Of a stretch of 5,782 bases of DNA, positions 1 through 5,515 are shown in pieces; position 1 is the stretch's first letter; each line of letters starts with the position of its first letter. This DNA is from Spirochaetaceae bacterium. GTDB lineage: Bacteria; Spirochaetota; Spirochaetia; SZUA-6; Fen-1364. The position numbers and the translations under genes were made by a program. Location: positions 409-6,190 of the forward strand of contig PMDT01000203.1 in the NCBI GenBank assembly GCA_003154555.1, read 5' to 3'. The notes under the pieces were generated by a model. That model did no database searches. It was given only the letters and a program-made list of their open reading frames with translations, and was not told the DNA's origin.

Positions 1-539
1 TCGCGGCACTGCCCCGAAGGAATGCCGGCCCAGTGAGAGAGGTCGTCCACCGTGTTCTTGAACTCGATGGAGTCCACCGACGTCGTGTCGATCGAAAGGT
101 TTTCGGCGAGCATGAGGAAGACGTCGGCGACCTTCGCCTCGACGTCGTCCAGCGTGAGAATCATGAATGTCCGCTTCTGCGCGTAGATCCTCTGCACGAA
201 CCCCTTGAGGAGCTTCAGGGCGATCTGGGGATTGCCCAGCGTCAGGACCTCGAAGTTCTCGCGGCTGAACTCGAGGGCCTTCACGTCGTCCAGGGCGATC
301 GTGGTCGCCGACCGCGGGACATTCTCGAGGATGGACATCTCGCCGAAGTAGTCGCCGGGATTGAGAATGGCGATGTTCTTCTCCAGCTCACCGATGATCC
401 GCACGACCTGGACACGCCCGGACTGGATGAGGTAGAAGGTGTCCCCCGGTTCGTACTCGCAGAAAATGATGTCCCCTTTGCGGAACATCTTCGAAAAACG
501 GTTGAACATGGAGAGATCGGGGCCGGCGACCGGGCTCAT
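1..539 (-). CDS. Crp/Fnr-type cyclic-nucleotide-binding transcription regulator (C-terminus cut by window edge)
   Basis: Translated by eye from the ATG at 539-537, this frame stays open to the left edge and gives 179 residues. Residues about 17-115 form a cyclic-nucleotide-binding beta-roll: KGDIIF at 21-26, PGDTFYLIQSGRV near 31-43, and a phosphate-binding cassette reading GEMSILENVPRSA with Glu67 and the Arg76-Ser77-Ala78 triad that contacts the cyclic phosphate in Crp. A long helix follows (about 104-124, the Crp dimer C-helix position). The last visible residues, TVDDLSHWAGIPSGQCR, sit where the Crp winged helix-turn-helix begins. The role is therefore inferred as a ligand-responsive DNA-binding regulator in the cytoplasm; the ligand (cAMP, cGMP or other) cannot be read. 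The start overlaps the stop of the upstream gene as ATGA (539-536), and GAGGGGG lies 7 nt before the ATG inside that gene, so translational coupling is likely. The recognition helix is mostly outside the window. Confidence 0.85.
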   Translation of the reverse strand, partial: MSPVAGPDLSMFNRFSKMFRKGDIIFCEYEPGDTFYLIQSGRVQVVRIIGELEKNIAILNPGDYFGEMSILENVPRSATTIALDDVKALEFSRENFEVLTLGNPQIALKLLKGFVQRIYAQKRTFMILTLDDVEAKVADVFLMLAENLSIDTTSVDSIEFKNTVDDLSHWAGIPSGQCR

Positions 540-1573
540 GCGGTGGCCCCCTCGAGCGCGCGGAGAGCCTTTTTCACCTTCCTCACCACCGGATCGTCTT
601 CAGGGCCCATGCTGATGATCTTCTTGAACAGGCCGCCCGCCCTGGCCTTGTCGCCCTTTTCCTCGTAGGAACGGCCGACGAAGAACAGCGCGTCCTTCAG
701 CTCCGGATGCTTGGGGAATTTCTGGGCGATCCCCGTGAAGCTCTTGATGCAGCTGTCGTACTGCTTCAGGTAGAACAGGCACTTGGCCATCTCGAACTCG
801 GCTTTCGCGGTGTACTCGGGATCCGGCCCGCCGTCGAGGATCTTCTTGAATGCCTTGAATCCCTCCAGGTACTTTTCCTGGCTCACGAGGCTCACGGCGT
901 TGTAGTACTGCTGGGCAAGCTCGGATGTCTCTTCGGAGGCCGGGGCGGGCGCGGCAGCGGCAGCGCGGGGAGCCGGGCCGGCGGCAACGGCGGCAGGACC
1001 GGGCGGCGGGGACGACGGCGTTCCCGAGCCGTACCGGGAAAGGAACTCCTCCGCCTGCACGATTTTCGAGGTCACCTCGGTCGCGTACGAACCAGTGGGA
1101 TAGTACACGAGGTATCTCTTGAACGAATACAGAGCCTGTCCGTATCGCTTGTTCTTCAGGTAGTACTCGCCGATCTTGTACAGCCCGGTCTCGGGATTCA
1201 CCTGCTCGTCGCTGACCATGAGGTTCTGGACCTGGCGGTGGATGCGCCGCAGCTGGTTGGAGAAAACGGTGAGCATCTTCGTAATGATACGAAGGTTCTT
1301 CGAGGCAACCTGCTCGAACTCGGGCACGGAAAAGACCATGACGTTGGAATCCTGCAGAACGATGGCCGTTTCTTCCCGCATGTACCGGCCGAGCGCCGAC
1401 TTCACACCGAAGAACTCCCCCATCTTGATCAGGTCCCGCACCTCCTGCCCCGTCTCGATGTCGACGTAGCTGAGGCTCACCTTCCCCGCGTTGAGCAGAA
1501 AGATGCGGTCGCTCTGGTCACCCTTGAAGTAGATGATCGAGTTGGCCCTGTACTGTACAGCCTTGGGAGACAC
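536..1573 (-). CDS. Cyclic-nucleotide-binding-domain protein with TPR repeats
   Basis: A 345-residue protein with no signal peptide or membrane segment, so probably cytoplasmic. Residues about 6-115 are a cyclic-nucleotide-binding beta-roll (ANSIIYFKGDQSDRIFLLNAGKV, in two pieces, then GEFFGVKSALG at 52-62). Where Crp proteins carry Arg-Ser-Ala this one reads Glu68-Thr69-Ala70, so the arginine that binds the cyclic phosphate appears lost and the domain may bind another ligand or act as a structural or protein-interaction module. A TPR-like helix pair lies at about 131-165 (IGEYYLKNKRYGQALYSFKR), followed by a low-complexity Pro/Ala linker at 183-215. A second helical TPR block spans about 218-320 (AQQYYNAVSLVSQEKYLEG, MAKCLFYLKQYDSCIKSF, FFVGRSYEEKGDKARAG). 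There is no DNA-binding domain. The start is GTG at 1573, with AGGAG about 10 nt upstream; the upstream ATG at 1580 is out of frame. It lies 24 bp after the amidohydrolase stop and overlaps the Crp-like gene by ATGA. A scaffold or sensor role is inference. Confidence 0.88.
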   Translation of the reverse strand: MSPKAVQYRANSIIYFKGDQSDRIFLLNAGKVSLSYVDIETGQEVRDLIKMGEFFGVKSALGRYMREETAIVLQDSNVMVFSVPEFEQVASKNLRIITKMLTVFSNQLRRIHRQVQNLMVSDEQVNPETGLYKIGEYYLKNKRYGQALYSFKRYLVYYPTGSYATEVTSKIVQAEEFLSRYGSGTPSSPPPGPAAVAAGPAPRAAAAAPAPASEETSELAQQYYNAVSLVSQEKYLEGFKAFKKILDGGPDPEYTAKAEFEMAKCLFYLKQYDSCIKSFTGIAQKFPKHPELKDALFFVGRSYEEKGDKARAGGLFKKIISMGPEDDPVVRKVKKALRALEGATA

Positions 1574-1597
1574 TTCCCATCCGCTCCTGAGTGAACC

Positions 1598-2833
1598 CTA
1601 GGGGTCCAGGGGTATGAAGTCAAGAACCTTGCGGAACCCGACCGCCTTGCGCACCCTTTCCATGAGCCCGACGGGGTCGCCCTTGACCAGCATCTGCCGG
1701 CCGCGGATGGCCACCCTCGTGTAGGGAACACCACGGCCCGAGAAAAGCTCCTCGTGCCGAGCGTCCCCGAAGATGGGCGAGCCGTCCTGCACGAGCAGCT
1801 CGATGTCTTCCGGGCGGGCCGCCACCAGGGACTCCCAGGGGTCGTCCTTCTGCTGGCGAACGATCAGGATGTCGGCCAGCCGCCCTTCCGACAACGTGCC
1901 GGTCTCCTTCTGGATCCGGAACGCCTTCGCCGGGTTCACTGTCACCATGTTCACGATTGTCTTCGCGGAAAGGTCCTCCGCGTACATCGTGCGGTAGACC
2001 TCGCGGCCGTACCGCATCTCCTCGAGGAGGTTGATCGAGCCCGTGGCGGTCGAGTCCGTCCCGATCGCGACGTTGATCCCCGCGTCCAGCATCTTCTTGA
2101 TCTTGCAGGTGACGTTGAACATGAAGATGTTCGAGTTCGCGCACCACGCCACGTGCGCTCCCGCCCGGGCGACCTTCACGATGTCTTCATCGGAAAAGCC
2201 GATGCAATGAATCATGACGGTATGGTCATCCAGGCATCCGGCCGCTTCAAGCGTTTCGATCCCTCCCTGGGTCTCCGGGTCGAAGCCCTCCTCCAGGTGG
2301 GTGATGAAGGGGAAGTTCATCTTCTTCGCGCGAGCATGCTCGATCTCGAAGCCATCGCCCCAGCGCAGATCGAATGACGAGCAGGCGTGCGACAGCGTGT
2401 AGTTCCTGATTGCCCGCATGGGCAGGCGCGGTATCAACGGCTCGTTGAATTCGTGGGGGAAATGGTCGTTCGCCGTCACGACGCCGGAAAAGATGTTCTT
2501 GTACGCGCTGAGGAAATACCGCTCCTCAACGCTCGTGCGCGCGCGCTCGACCTTGATCACGTCGGAATTCTTCAAATCCCGGTCCCAGGTGGCCCAGTTG
2601 ATATAGAACTCCCCGGGCGGGGGACCGACCTTCGGAAGGTAGTTGCCGTTGAAATGATCGTGGATATTGATCAGAGCGGGGAACGCGACGAACCCGTCTC
2701 CGAAGCGAAGATCAAACTTGCTTTTCCCCTCCAGGCGTCCCAGCTTTTTCTGGTCCACCTGGATGCTGCTGCCGGGCAGCGCGGATGCGGGCGTGACCAC
2801 GGTGAGACCGCTCAAGGAATAGGTGGTGAGCAT
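1598..2833 (-). CDS. ATZ/TRZ-type metal-dependent amidohydrolase (possible deaminase)
   Basis: A 411-residue cytoplasmic enzyme of the amidohydrolase superfamily, close to the usual 400-450 residues. The metal-ligand pattern is complete: His58-Asp59-His60 (INIHDHFNG) after strand 1, His179 with Glu181/182 (FITHLEEG), His209 (VMIHCIGFS) and Asp260 (IGTDSTATGS). GTDS followed by a helix and later by the NPAKAFRI and GTLSEGRLADILIV segments is typical of the SsnA/AtzB/TrzA/guanine-deaminase branch; the latter segment folds back into the small beta-domain shared with the N-terminus. Known members hydrolyse C-N bonds of purines, pyrimidines, triazines or related rings, and the substrate here cannot be read. 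The region between residues 70 and 130 looks lineage-specific (PPPGEFYINWATWDRD). The start is ATG at 2833, with AAGGA 6 nt upstream; the ATG at 2837 is out of frame. It is the first gene after a near-consensus promoter and lies just upstream of two cyclic-nucleotide-domain genes, which suggests shared control. Confidence 0.88.
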   Translation of the reverse strand: MLTTYSLSGLTVVTPASALPGSSIQVDQKKLGRLEGKSKFDLRFGDGFVAFPALINIHDHFNGNYLPKVGPPPGEFYINWATWDRDLKNSDVIKVERARTSVEERYFLSAYKNIFSGVVTANDHFPHEFNEPLIPRLPMRAIRNYTLSHACSSFDLRWGDGFEIEHARAKKMNFPFITHLEEGFDPETQGGIETLEAAGCLDDHTVMIHCIGFSDEDIVKVARAGAHVAWCANSNIFMFNVTCKIKKMLDAGINVAIGTDSTATGSINLLEEMRYGREVYRTMYAEDLSAKTIVNMVTVNPAKAFRIQKETGTLSEGRLADILIVRQQKDDPWESLVAARPEDIELLVQDGSPIFGDARHEELFSGRGVPYTRVAIRGRQMLVKGDPVGLMERVRKAVGFRKVLDFIPLDP

Positions 2834-2859
2834 GCATCTTCCTTCGTGTTACCGAGCCT

Positions 2860-2888
2860 ATTGTAGAAGCGGTCCCACCCCGTGTCAA
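2860..2888 (-). promoter_or_regulatory. Strong sigma-70-type promoter of the amidohydrolase/CNB operon
   Basis: On the minus strand TTGACA (2888-2883, 6 of 6 to consensus) is followed after exactly 17 bp by TACAAT (2865-2860, 5 of 6). Transcription would start near 2853, giving a leader of about 20 nt containing the AAGGA ribosome-binding site and the ATG at 2833. The element lies in the 79-bp gap after the sigma-factor stop, and no hairpin with a T-run was found there, so some read-through from the sigma gene is possible. Confidence 0.8.
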
Positions 2889-2912
2889 GGTTGCCGCCGT
2901 TCGACGATTGCC

Positions 2913-4013
2913 TCATTCCTGGATGAAGGTTTCGAGCTCCGCCGACACGCGTAGCTGTTTGAGCTTCACGATGGCGCGCTCCTGGATCTGGCGGACCCTT
3001 TCGCGGGTGATGCCGAGGATCTTTCCCGTCTCCTCCAGCGTGAAAGGCCCCTCCCCGTCCAGGCCGAAACGCAGCTTGATGATCCGCATCTCCCGCTCGT
3101 TCAGCTTGTCGAGCACCATCATGAGGGTGTCGTGGAGCGCCAGGGCAAAGGCGGATTCGAACGGCTTTTCCGACATGTCGTCCCTGATAAGGTCGGCAAG
3201 GCGTGTCGGGTTTTCCCCGGCGATCGGCGTGTCAAGGGACGTCGGGTCCCAGGACAGGCTGATGAGCTCCTCGACCCGTGATTTTGAAATCCGAAGGTAG
3301 TCGGCGATCTCCGCGTTGGTAGGCTCCCGGCCCAGCTCCTGGGTAAGCTGCCGGGCGATCGAGAAGCATTTCTTGATCGTGTTGAGCAGGTGGATCGGGA
3401 TCTTGATGGCCTTCCCGTTTTCCGCGAGCGCCTTGATGACCGCCTGCTTGATCCACCACGTTCCGTATGTGGAAAACCGGCAGCCCTTGCGGTAATCGAA
3501 ACGTTCGACAGCCTCAATGAGCCCGATATTGCCCTCATCGATGAGATCCAGCAGCGAGACCCCTCGATGCTGATACTTTTTTGCCACGGAGACCACCAGC
3601 CGCAGGTTGCCCAGGATCAGCCGGTTTTTCTGCTGGCCGATCTCGTGCTCCATTTCAGCCTTGCGGCGGAGATACGACCTGCGCGGCACCTTGCATGCCG
3701 CGGCCTTTGCCTCCAGACCGGCCAGCTCCTCGCGCGCGACGTGAATCGCACCGCCGATGGCCTGCTCGTCCTGTCCCGTGAGAAGGGAATAGCGGGCGAT
3801 CTGACGGATGTAGAGAGCGAGGAGATCCTTCTCCTCGGGAGCCTCGGCCTGACGCGGGCCGTCCATGATCGCGACCGTGCTCTCCCGGGAACCGCCGAGC
3901 CCGTGTTCGGGCGGCTCGCTTCCAAGTCCAGCGCGCGCCGTCCCGGGGTTCCTTATTCCCGAGCCCGCCCGGGGTGGGCTCCCTGCCCTTTGCTTTTCGA
4001 GGTGCCTTCCCAT
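2913..4013 (-). CDS. RNA polymerase sigma factor, sigma-70 family, RpoS/RpoD-like (group 2)
   Basis: From ATG 4013 this is 366 residues. It directs RNA polymerase core to a promoter class. Region 1.2 is at about 59-95 ([20 protein letters not shown]). Region 2 is at about 130-205: [16 protein letters not shown], then [20 protein letters not shown] and [14 protein letters not shown], the core-binding and -10 recognition helices. Region 3 is at about 206-285 and region 4 at about 297-355, with [17 protein letters not shown] and the -35 helix-turn-helix [20 protein letters not shown]. Regions 2.3-2.4 read [20 protein letters not shown] rather than the housekeeping STYATWWIRQAI form, and a large region 1.1 or non-conserved region is missing. 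It is therefore probably an alternative rather than the primary sigma. The ATG at 4013 has AAAGGG 5 nt upstream. The first 49 residues are Gly/Arg/Pro-rich and unlike a known domain; an alternative start is ATG 3866, with only a distant GGGAG. It follows a LysM/M23 gene by 16 bp, the nlpD-rpoS order, but I do not assign rpoS outright. Confidence 0.9.
   Translation of the reverse strand: MGRHLEKQRAGSPPRAGSGIRNPGTARAGLGSEPPEHGLGGSRESTVAIMDGPRQAEAPEEKDLLALYIRQIARYSLLTGQDEQAIGGAIHVAREELAGLEAKAAACKVPRRSYLRRKAEMEHEIGQQKNRLILGNLRLVVSVAKKYQHRGVSLLDLIDEGNIGLIEAVERFDYRKGCRFSTYGTWWIKQAVIKALAENGKAIKIPIHLLNTIKKCFSIARQLTQELGREPTNAEIADYLRISKSRVEELISLSWDPTSLDTPIAGENPTRLADLIRDDMSEKPFESAFALALHDTLMMVLDKLNEREMRIIKLRFGLDGEGPFTLEETGKILGITRERVRQIQERAIVKLKQLRVSAELETFIQE
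3897..3981 (-). other. Two G/C-rich inverted repeats at the 5' end of the sigma gene
   Basis: Two potential hairpins share the same arms. One has GAGCCC at 3961-3966 pairing with GGGCTC at 3976-3981 around a 9-nt loop. The other has GCCCG at 3899-3903 pairing with CGGGC at 3908-3912 around TGTT, with an alternative GAGCC (3897-3901) to GGCTC (3913-3917) pairing. They lie between the two candidate sigma starts (4013 and 3866). If the gene starts at 4013 they are in codons for a low-complexity Gly/Pro/Arg segment; if it starts at 3866 they are in a leader of about 150 nt. GC bias alone makes such pairings easy to find, so a functional role is inference. Confidence 0.35.
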
Positions 4014-4029
4014 ATACACCCTTTCATAT

Positions 4030-4857
4030 CTAGCTCTTCGCGGAGAAGTATTTCTCCGGATCCACGATGTGCCCGCTTGAATCCTGAATGCTGAGATGCA
4101 GCCTCACGCCCCCTCCCTCGGGGCTGTCTCCCAGCCGTGCAATCTCGGTTCCTGCGCTGACGCGGTCACCGACATTGACGAGGATCTCCCGGTTTCCGCT
4201 GTACGTGAGAAGCGTCCCATCCGCCTGCTTCACGATGATGATCTTTCCGCGGCCCCAGAATGTCGCCGCCCATTTGACTTCCCCCGCGGTGGCGGAATGG
4301 ACCACGTCTCCCGCGGCGCCATAGAAGACCAGCCCTGGAAGCTTGCCGTTTTCCGGCGCGCGCTTGCCGGTGAGCGGCCAGACGAAACTCCCCGCGACCC
4401 GGGTGACAGGAACCGCTCCATCGCCTGTCGGAGGTGCCGAGACAACGGTCGGCGTATTCCCGCCGGCCGCCTGCTGATCGGCGGGCGTCGCGCTTTCCCC
4501 TGTCGCAGGGATGGCGAGCTTCTCGCCCACCTTCAGTTTGGCCTGCTCTCCCAGGTCGTTCGCGTCCATAAGGCTTGCAAGGGAGATTGAGAATGCGCGG
4601 GCAATTCCGTACAGGGTATCGCCCTTTTTCACAACATAGACGATGGGCACCTTGAGCACGGTTCCCGCTTTCACCTTGCCGGTATCGACAATTCCGTTCA
4701 TCCTGCTCAGGAGATCCACCGGGACCTGCAATTTGCGCGCCACGGAGAAGAGGGTTTCACCTTCCTTTATCGTGTACTGGGTGTCAGTCGCAAACAAAGC
4801 GACGGAACTCAGCAGCAGAAAGATGAGGCCACATACATGTGCACGCCTGCCCATCAT
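4030..4857 (-). CDS. Secreted LysM/M23 (LytM-type) envelope protein, NlpD-like, probably catalytically inactive
   Basis: From ATG 4857 this is 275 residues. A Sec signal peptide occupies about 1-23 ([20 protein letters not shown], then LFA before TDTQ). No lipobox cysteine is seen, so it is probably periplasmic rather than a lipoprotein. Two LysM peptidoglycan-binding domains follow, at about 26-71 ([19 protein letters not shown]) and 73-117 ([18 protein letters not shown]), each ending in a V..G..L.(V/I)P motif. A Thr/Pro/Gly-rich linker covers about 118-153, and an M23 beta-barrel about 154-270. The M23 zinc site is degenerate. The His-x-x-x-Asp ligand segment reads [10 protein letters not shown], the later Y-x-H position reads YSGN, and the last motif keeps RLHLSI with one His instead of His-x-His. 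NlpD-class proteins are likewise degenerate and activate amidases rather than cutting peptidoglycan; that role here is inference. GAGGA lies about 8 nt before the start. An in-frame extension up to 5001 is possible but would bury the signal peptide. Confidence 0.87.
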   Translation of the reverse strand: MMGRRAHVCGLIFLLLSSVALFATDTQYTIKEGETLFSVARKLQVPVDLLSRMNGIVDTGKVKAGTVLKVPIVYVVKKGDTLYGIARAFSISLASLMDANDLGEQAKLKVGEKLAIPATGESATPADQQAAGGNTPTVVSAPPTGDGAVPVTRVAGSFVWPLTGKRAPENGKLPGLVFYGAAGDVVHSATAGEVKWAATFWGRGKIIIVKQADGTLLTYSGNREILVNVGDRVSAGTEIARLGDSPEGGGVRLHLSIQDSSGHIVDPEKYFSAKS

Positions 4858-5151
4858 CGGGAAAATCCTCAGTCTATATTCGGCGCTCGACCCGATTGTC
4901 TTGACTCGACAGGCGGCAAAACGATACGCTTTTTTCGAAAATCGGCGTGGAAACGGACGGCGCGGGTGCCGTAGCCATGGAGCGATGGCCAAGGGATGCA
5001 TGGAATGCCGCAGGTCGGTGGCCGCGGATGCACGAAACGAGGCCCGTGGAAGGGCCTGCTCGGCCTACCGTCCATCCAACTCCGCGGAATACCGCGGAAG
5101 GGACTCGGCCGAGCCTTCGCATCCATGCAACTCCGCGGGGTACCGTGGAAG
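4858..5151. other. 294-bp intergenic region between divergent units, no supported gene
   Basis: This gap separates the leftward LysM/M23 gene from the rightward tRNA-Leu. It holds the leftward promoter candidate at 4873-4902 and an isolated plus-strand TTGACT at 4901-4906 with only poor -10 matches about 17-18 bp on (GATACG or TACGCT). An AT-rich spot at 4928-4942 contains six consecutive T, and the right third is the 48/51-bp repeat. Open frames cross it on both strands. Two of them run on through the tRNA, and none has a ribosome-binding site, codon pattern or recognisable domain I would accept as a gene. No clear promoter lies immediately in front of the tRNA. Confidence 0.5.
4873..4902 (-). 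promoter_or_regulatory. Candidate leftward promoter of the LysM/M23-sigma unit
   Basis: On the minus strand AAGACA (4902-4897, 4 of 6 to TTGACA) is followed after 18 bp by TATAGA (4878-4873, 4 of 6 to TATAAT). Initiation would fall near 4866, with a very short leader that just holds GAGGA before the ATG at 4857. An AT-rich patch with TTTTCGAAAA at 4932-4941 lies further upstream. GCCGAATA (4883-4876) partly overlaps this and vaguely resembles a sigma-28 -10 box. Either reading is weak. Confidence 0.25.
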
Positions 5152-5152
5152 G
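5044..5152. repeat. Imperfect tandem repeat, about 48/51-bp period, abutting tRNA-Leu
   Basis: CCGTGGAAGG (5044-5053), CCGCGGAAGG (5092-5101) and CCGTGGAAGG (5143-5152) mark unit ends at periods of 48 and 51 bp. Between the last two, AACTCCGCGG recurs at 5078-5087 and 5129-5138 (51 bp apart). It sits inside a segment of about 33 bp that I align by eye with five mismatches; CTCGGCC also recurs (5060-5066 and 5104-5110). A third, more decayed copy seems to precede 5044, with ATGCA and CCGCGG pieces between about 4996 and 5036. The last base pair of the array overlaps the first base of the tRNA. Because both periods are multiples of three, all frames stay open through the array, which explains the spurious open frames here. 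Confidence 0.6.
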
Positions 5153-5237
5153 CCGGAGTGGTGGAACTGGCAGACACAGAGGACTTAAAATCCTCTGCTT
5201 CGCAAGGGGCATACGGGTTCGACCCCCGTCTCCGGCA
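5152..5237 (+). tRNA. tRNA-Leu (anticodon UAA)
   Basis: The 86-nt class II cloverleaf can be drawn in full. The acceptor stem is GCCGGAG (5152-5158) with CTCCGGC (5230-5236) and discriminator A5237. The D stem GTG/CAC is at 5161-5163 region and 5174-5176 region. The anticodon stem is GAGGA (5179-5183) with TCCTC (5191-5195) around the loop CTTAAAA, anticodon TAA at 5186-5188. A long variable arm (TGCT pairing with GGCA) is typical of leucine tRNA. The T arm is ACGGG-TTCGACC-CCCGT. It decodes UUA and by wobble UUG, rare codons in a genome this GC-rich. The 3' CCA is not encoded, so it must be added after processing. A protein gene begins 27 bp downstream on the same strand. Confidence 0.97.
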
Positions 5238-5264
5238 GTATCTTGAATCGTCACGGGAGGTTGT

Positions 5265-5459
5265 ATGGCCGGGAAAATCGGTGAATATCTTGTCCAGAAC
5301 GGAGTCATGTCAAGCTCTCAGGTGGCCACCGTGATCAATCATCAAAAGGAGGGGGACGCACGACTGTTCGGCGAAATCGCCATAGAGCTCGGATATCTCG
5401 CGGACAATGAACCGATCGACAAGTTCCTGGAGCTGCAGGACAACAAGCCGCAGAAATAA
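5265..5459 (+). CDS. Small MshEN/GspE-N-like protein, 64 residues, function unknown
   Basis: A short, well-formed gene: GGGAGG at 5255-5260 lies 4 nt before the ATG at 5265, and TAA ends it at 5459. The protein is soluble and has no signal peptide. It is built of two similar halves: residues 4-27 (KIGEYLVQNG, then V..H and Q27) and 34-58 (LFGEIAIELGYL, then FLEL and Q58). The pattern of (I/L)GE..(L/I)...G(V/Y)(M/L), then a helix ending in Gln, is the two-motif layout of MshEN/GspE N-terminal domains. Some of those bind cyclic di-GMP, and they are usually fused to an ATPase or other partner. The first motif has Lys where c-di-GMP-binding members often have Arg, and the second has an extra Phe before Gly, so ligand binding is uncertain. 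With only 27 bp after the tRNA it may be read from the tRNA transcript. I do not know this protein by name. Confidence 0.75.
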   Translation: MAGKIGEYLVQNGVMSSSQVATVINHQKEGDARLFGEIAIELGYLADNEPIDKFLELQDNKPQK

Positions 5460-5460
5460 C

Positions 5461-5515
5461 CCTGCCGGGAGACTGGGCGCGCCGCCACGGCACGACACGC
5501 GGCAAACCGGTCAGG
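5461..5515. terminator. Nested inverted repeat between convergent genes, possible bidirectional terminator
   Basis: CCTGCCGG (5461-5468) can pair with CCGG-T-CAGG (5507-5515, one bulged T). Inside it GCCGC (5481-5485) can pair with GCGGC (5499-5503). The structure begins two bases after the plus-strand stop and covers the minus-strand stop (5513-5511). There is no T-run on either side, so it is not a classical intrinsic terminator; the role is inferred from position between convergent genes. Confidence 0.35.

Noticed and set aside
33..668. Plus-strand open frame across the left end
   Set aside because: It is antisense to the Crp-like gene, whose cyclic-nucleotide-binding fold is unambiguous, and it continues antisense into the next gene.
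1548..1560. Perfect palindrome CTGTAC-T-GTACAG just inside the CNB-TPR gene, a possible operator
   Set aside because: One 6-bp-arm palindrome is expected by chance in a window this size, it lies within codons 5-9, and no second copy was seen near the operon promoter.
707..1594. Long plus-strand open frame opposite the CNB-TPR gene
   Set aside because: It is the antisense shadow of a gene with clear domain structure; it has no recognisable motifs and is rich in Arg/Gly/Leu as expected from GC-rich antisense.
4858..5001. N-terminal extension of the LysM/M23 protein to 5001
   Set aside because: It would put 48 Arg-rich residues before a clear signal peptide, whereas ATG 4857 has a GAGGA site at a suitable distance.
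5044..5152. CRISPR array
   Set aside because: Only two or three imperfect units, with similarity running across nearly the whole period rather than constant repeats with unique spacers.
5152..5237. tRNA-Leu as an integration (attachment) site for a mobile element
   Set aside because: No integrase, no direct repeat of the tRNA 3' end and no change in gene character are visible in the window.
4869..5308. Open frames on both strands across the intergenic region and tRNA
   Set aside because: Several run straight through the tRNA, have no ribosome-binding site, and stay open because of GC richness and a repeat period divisible by three.
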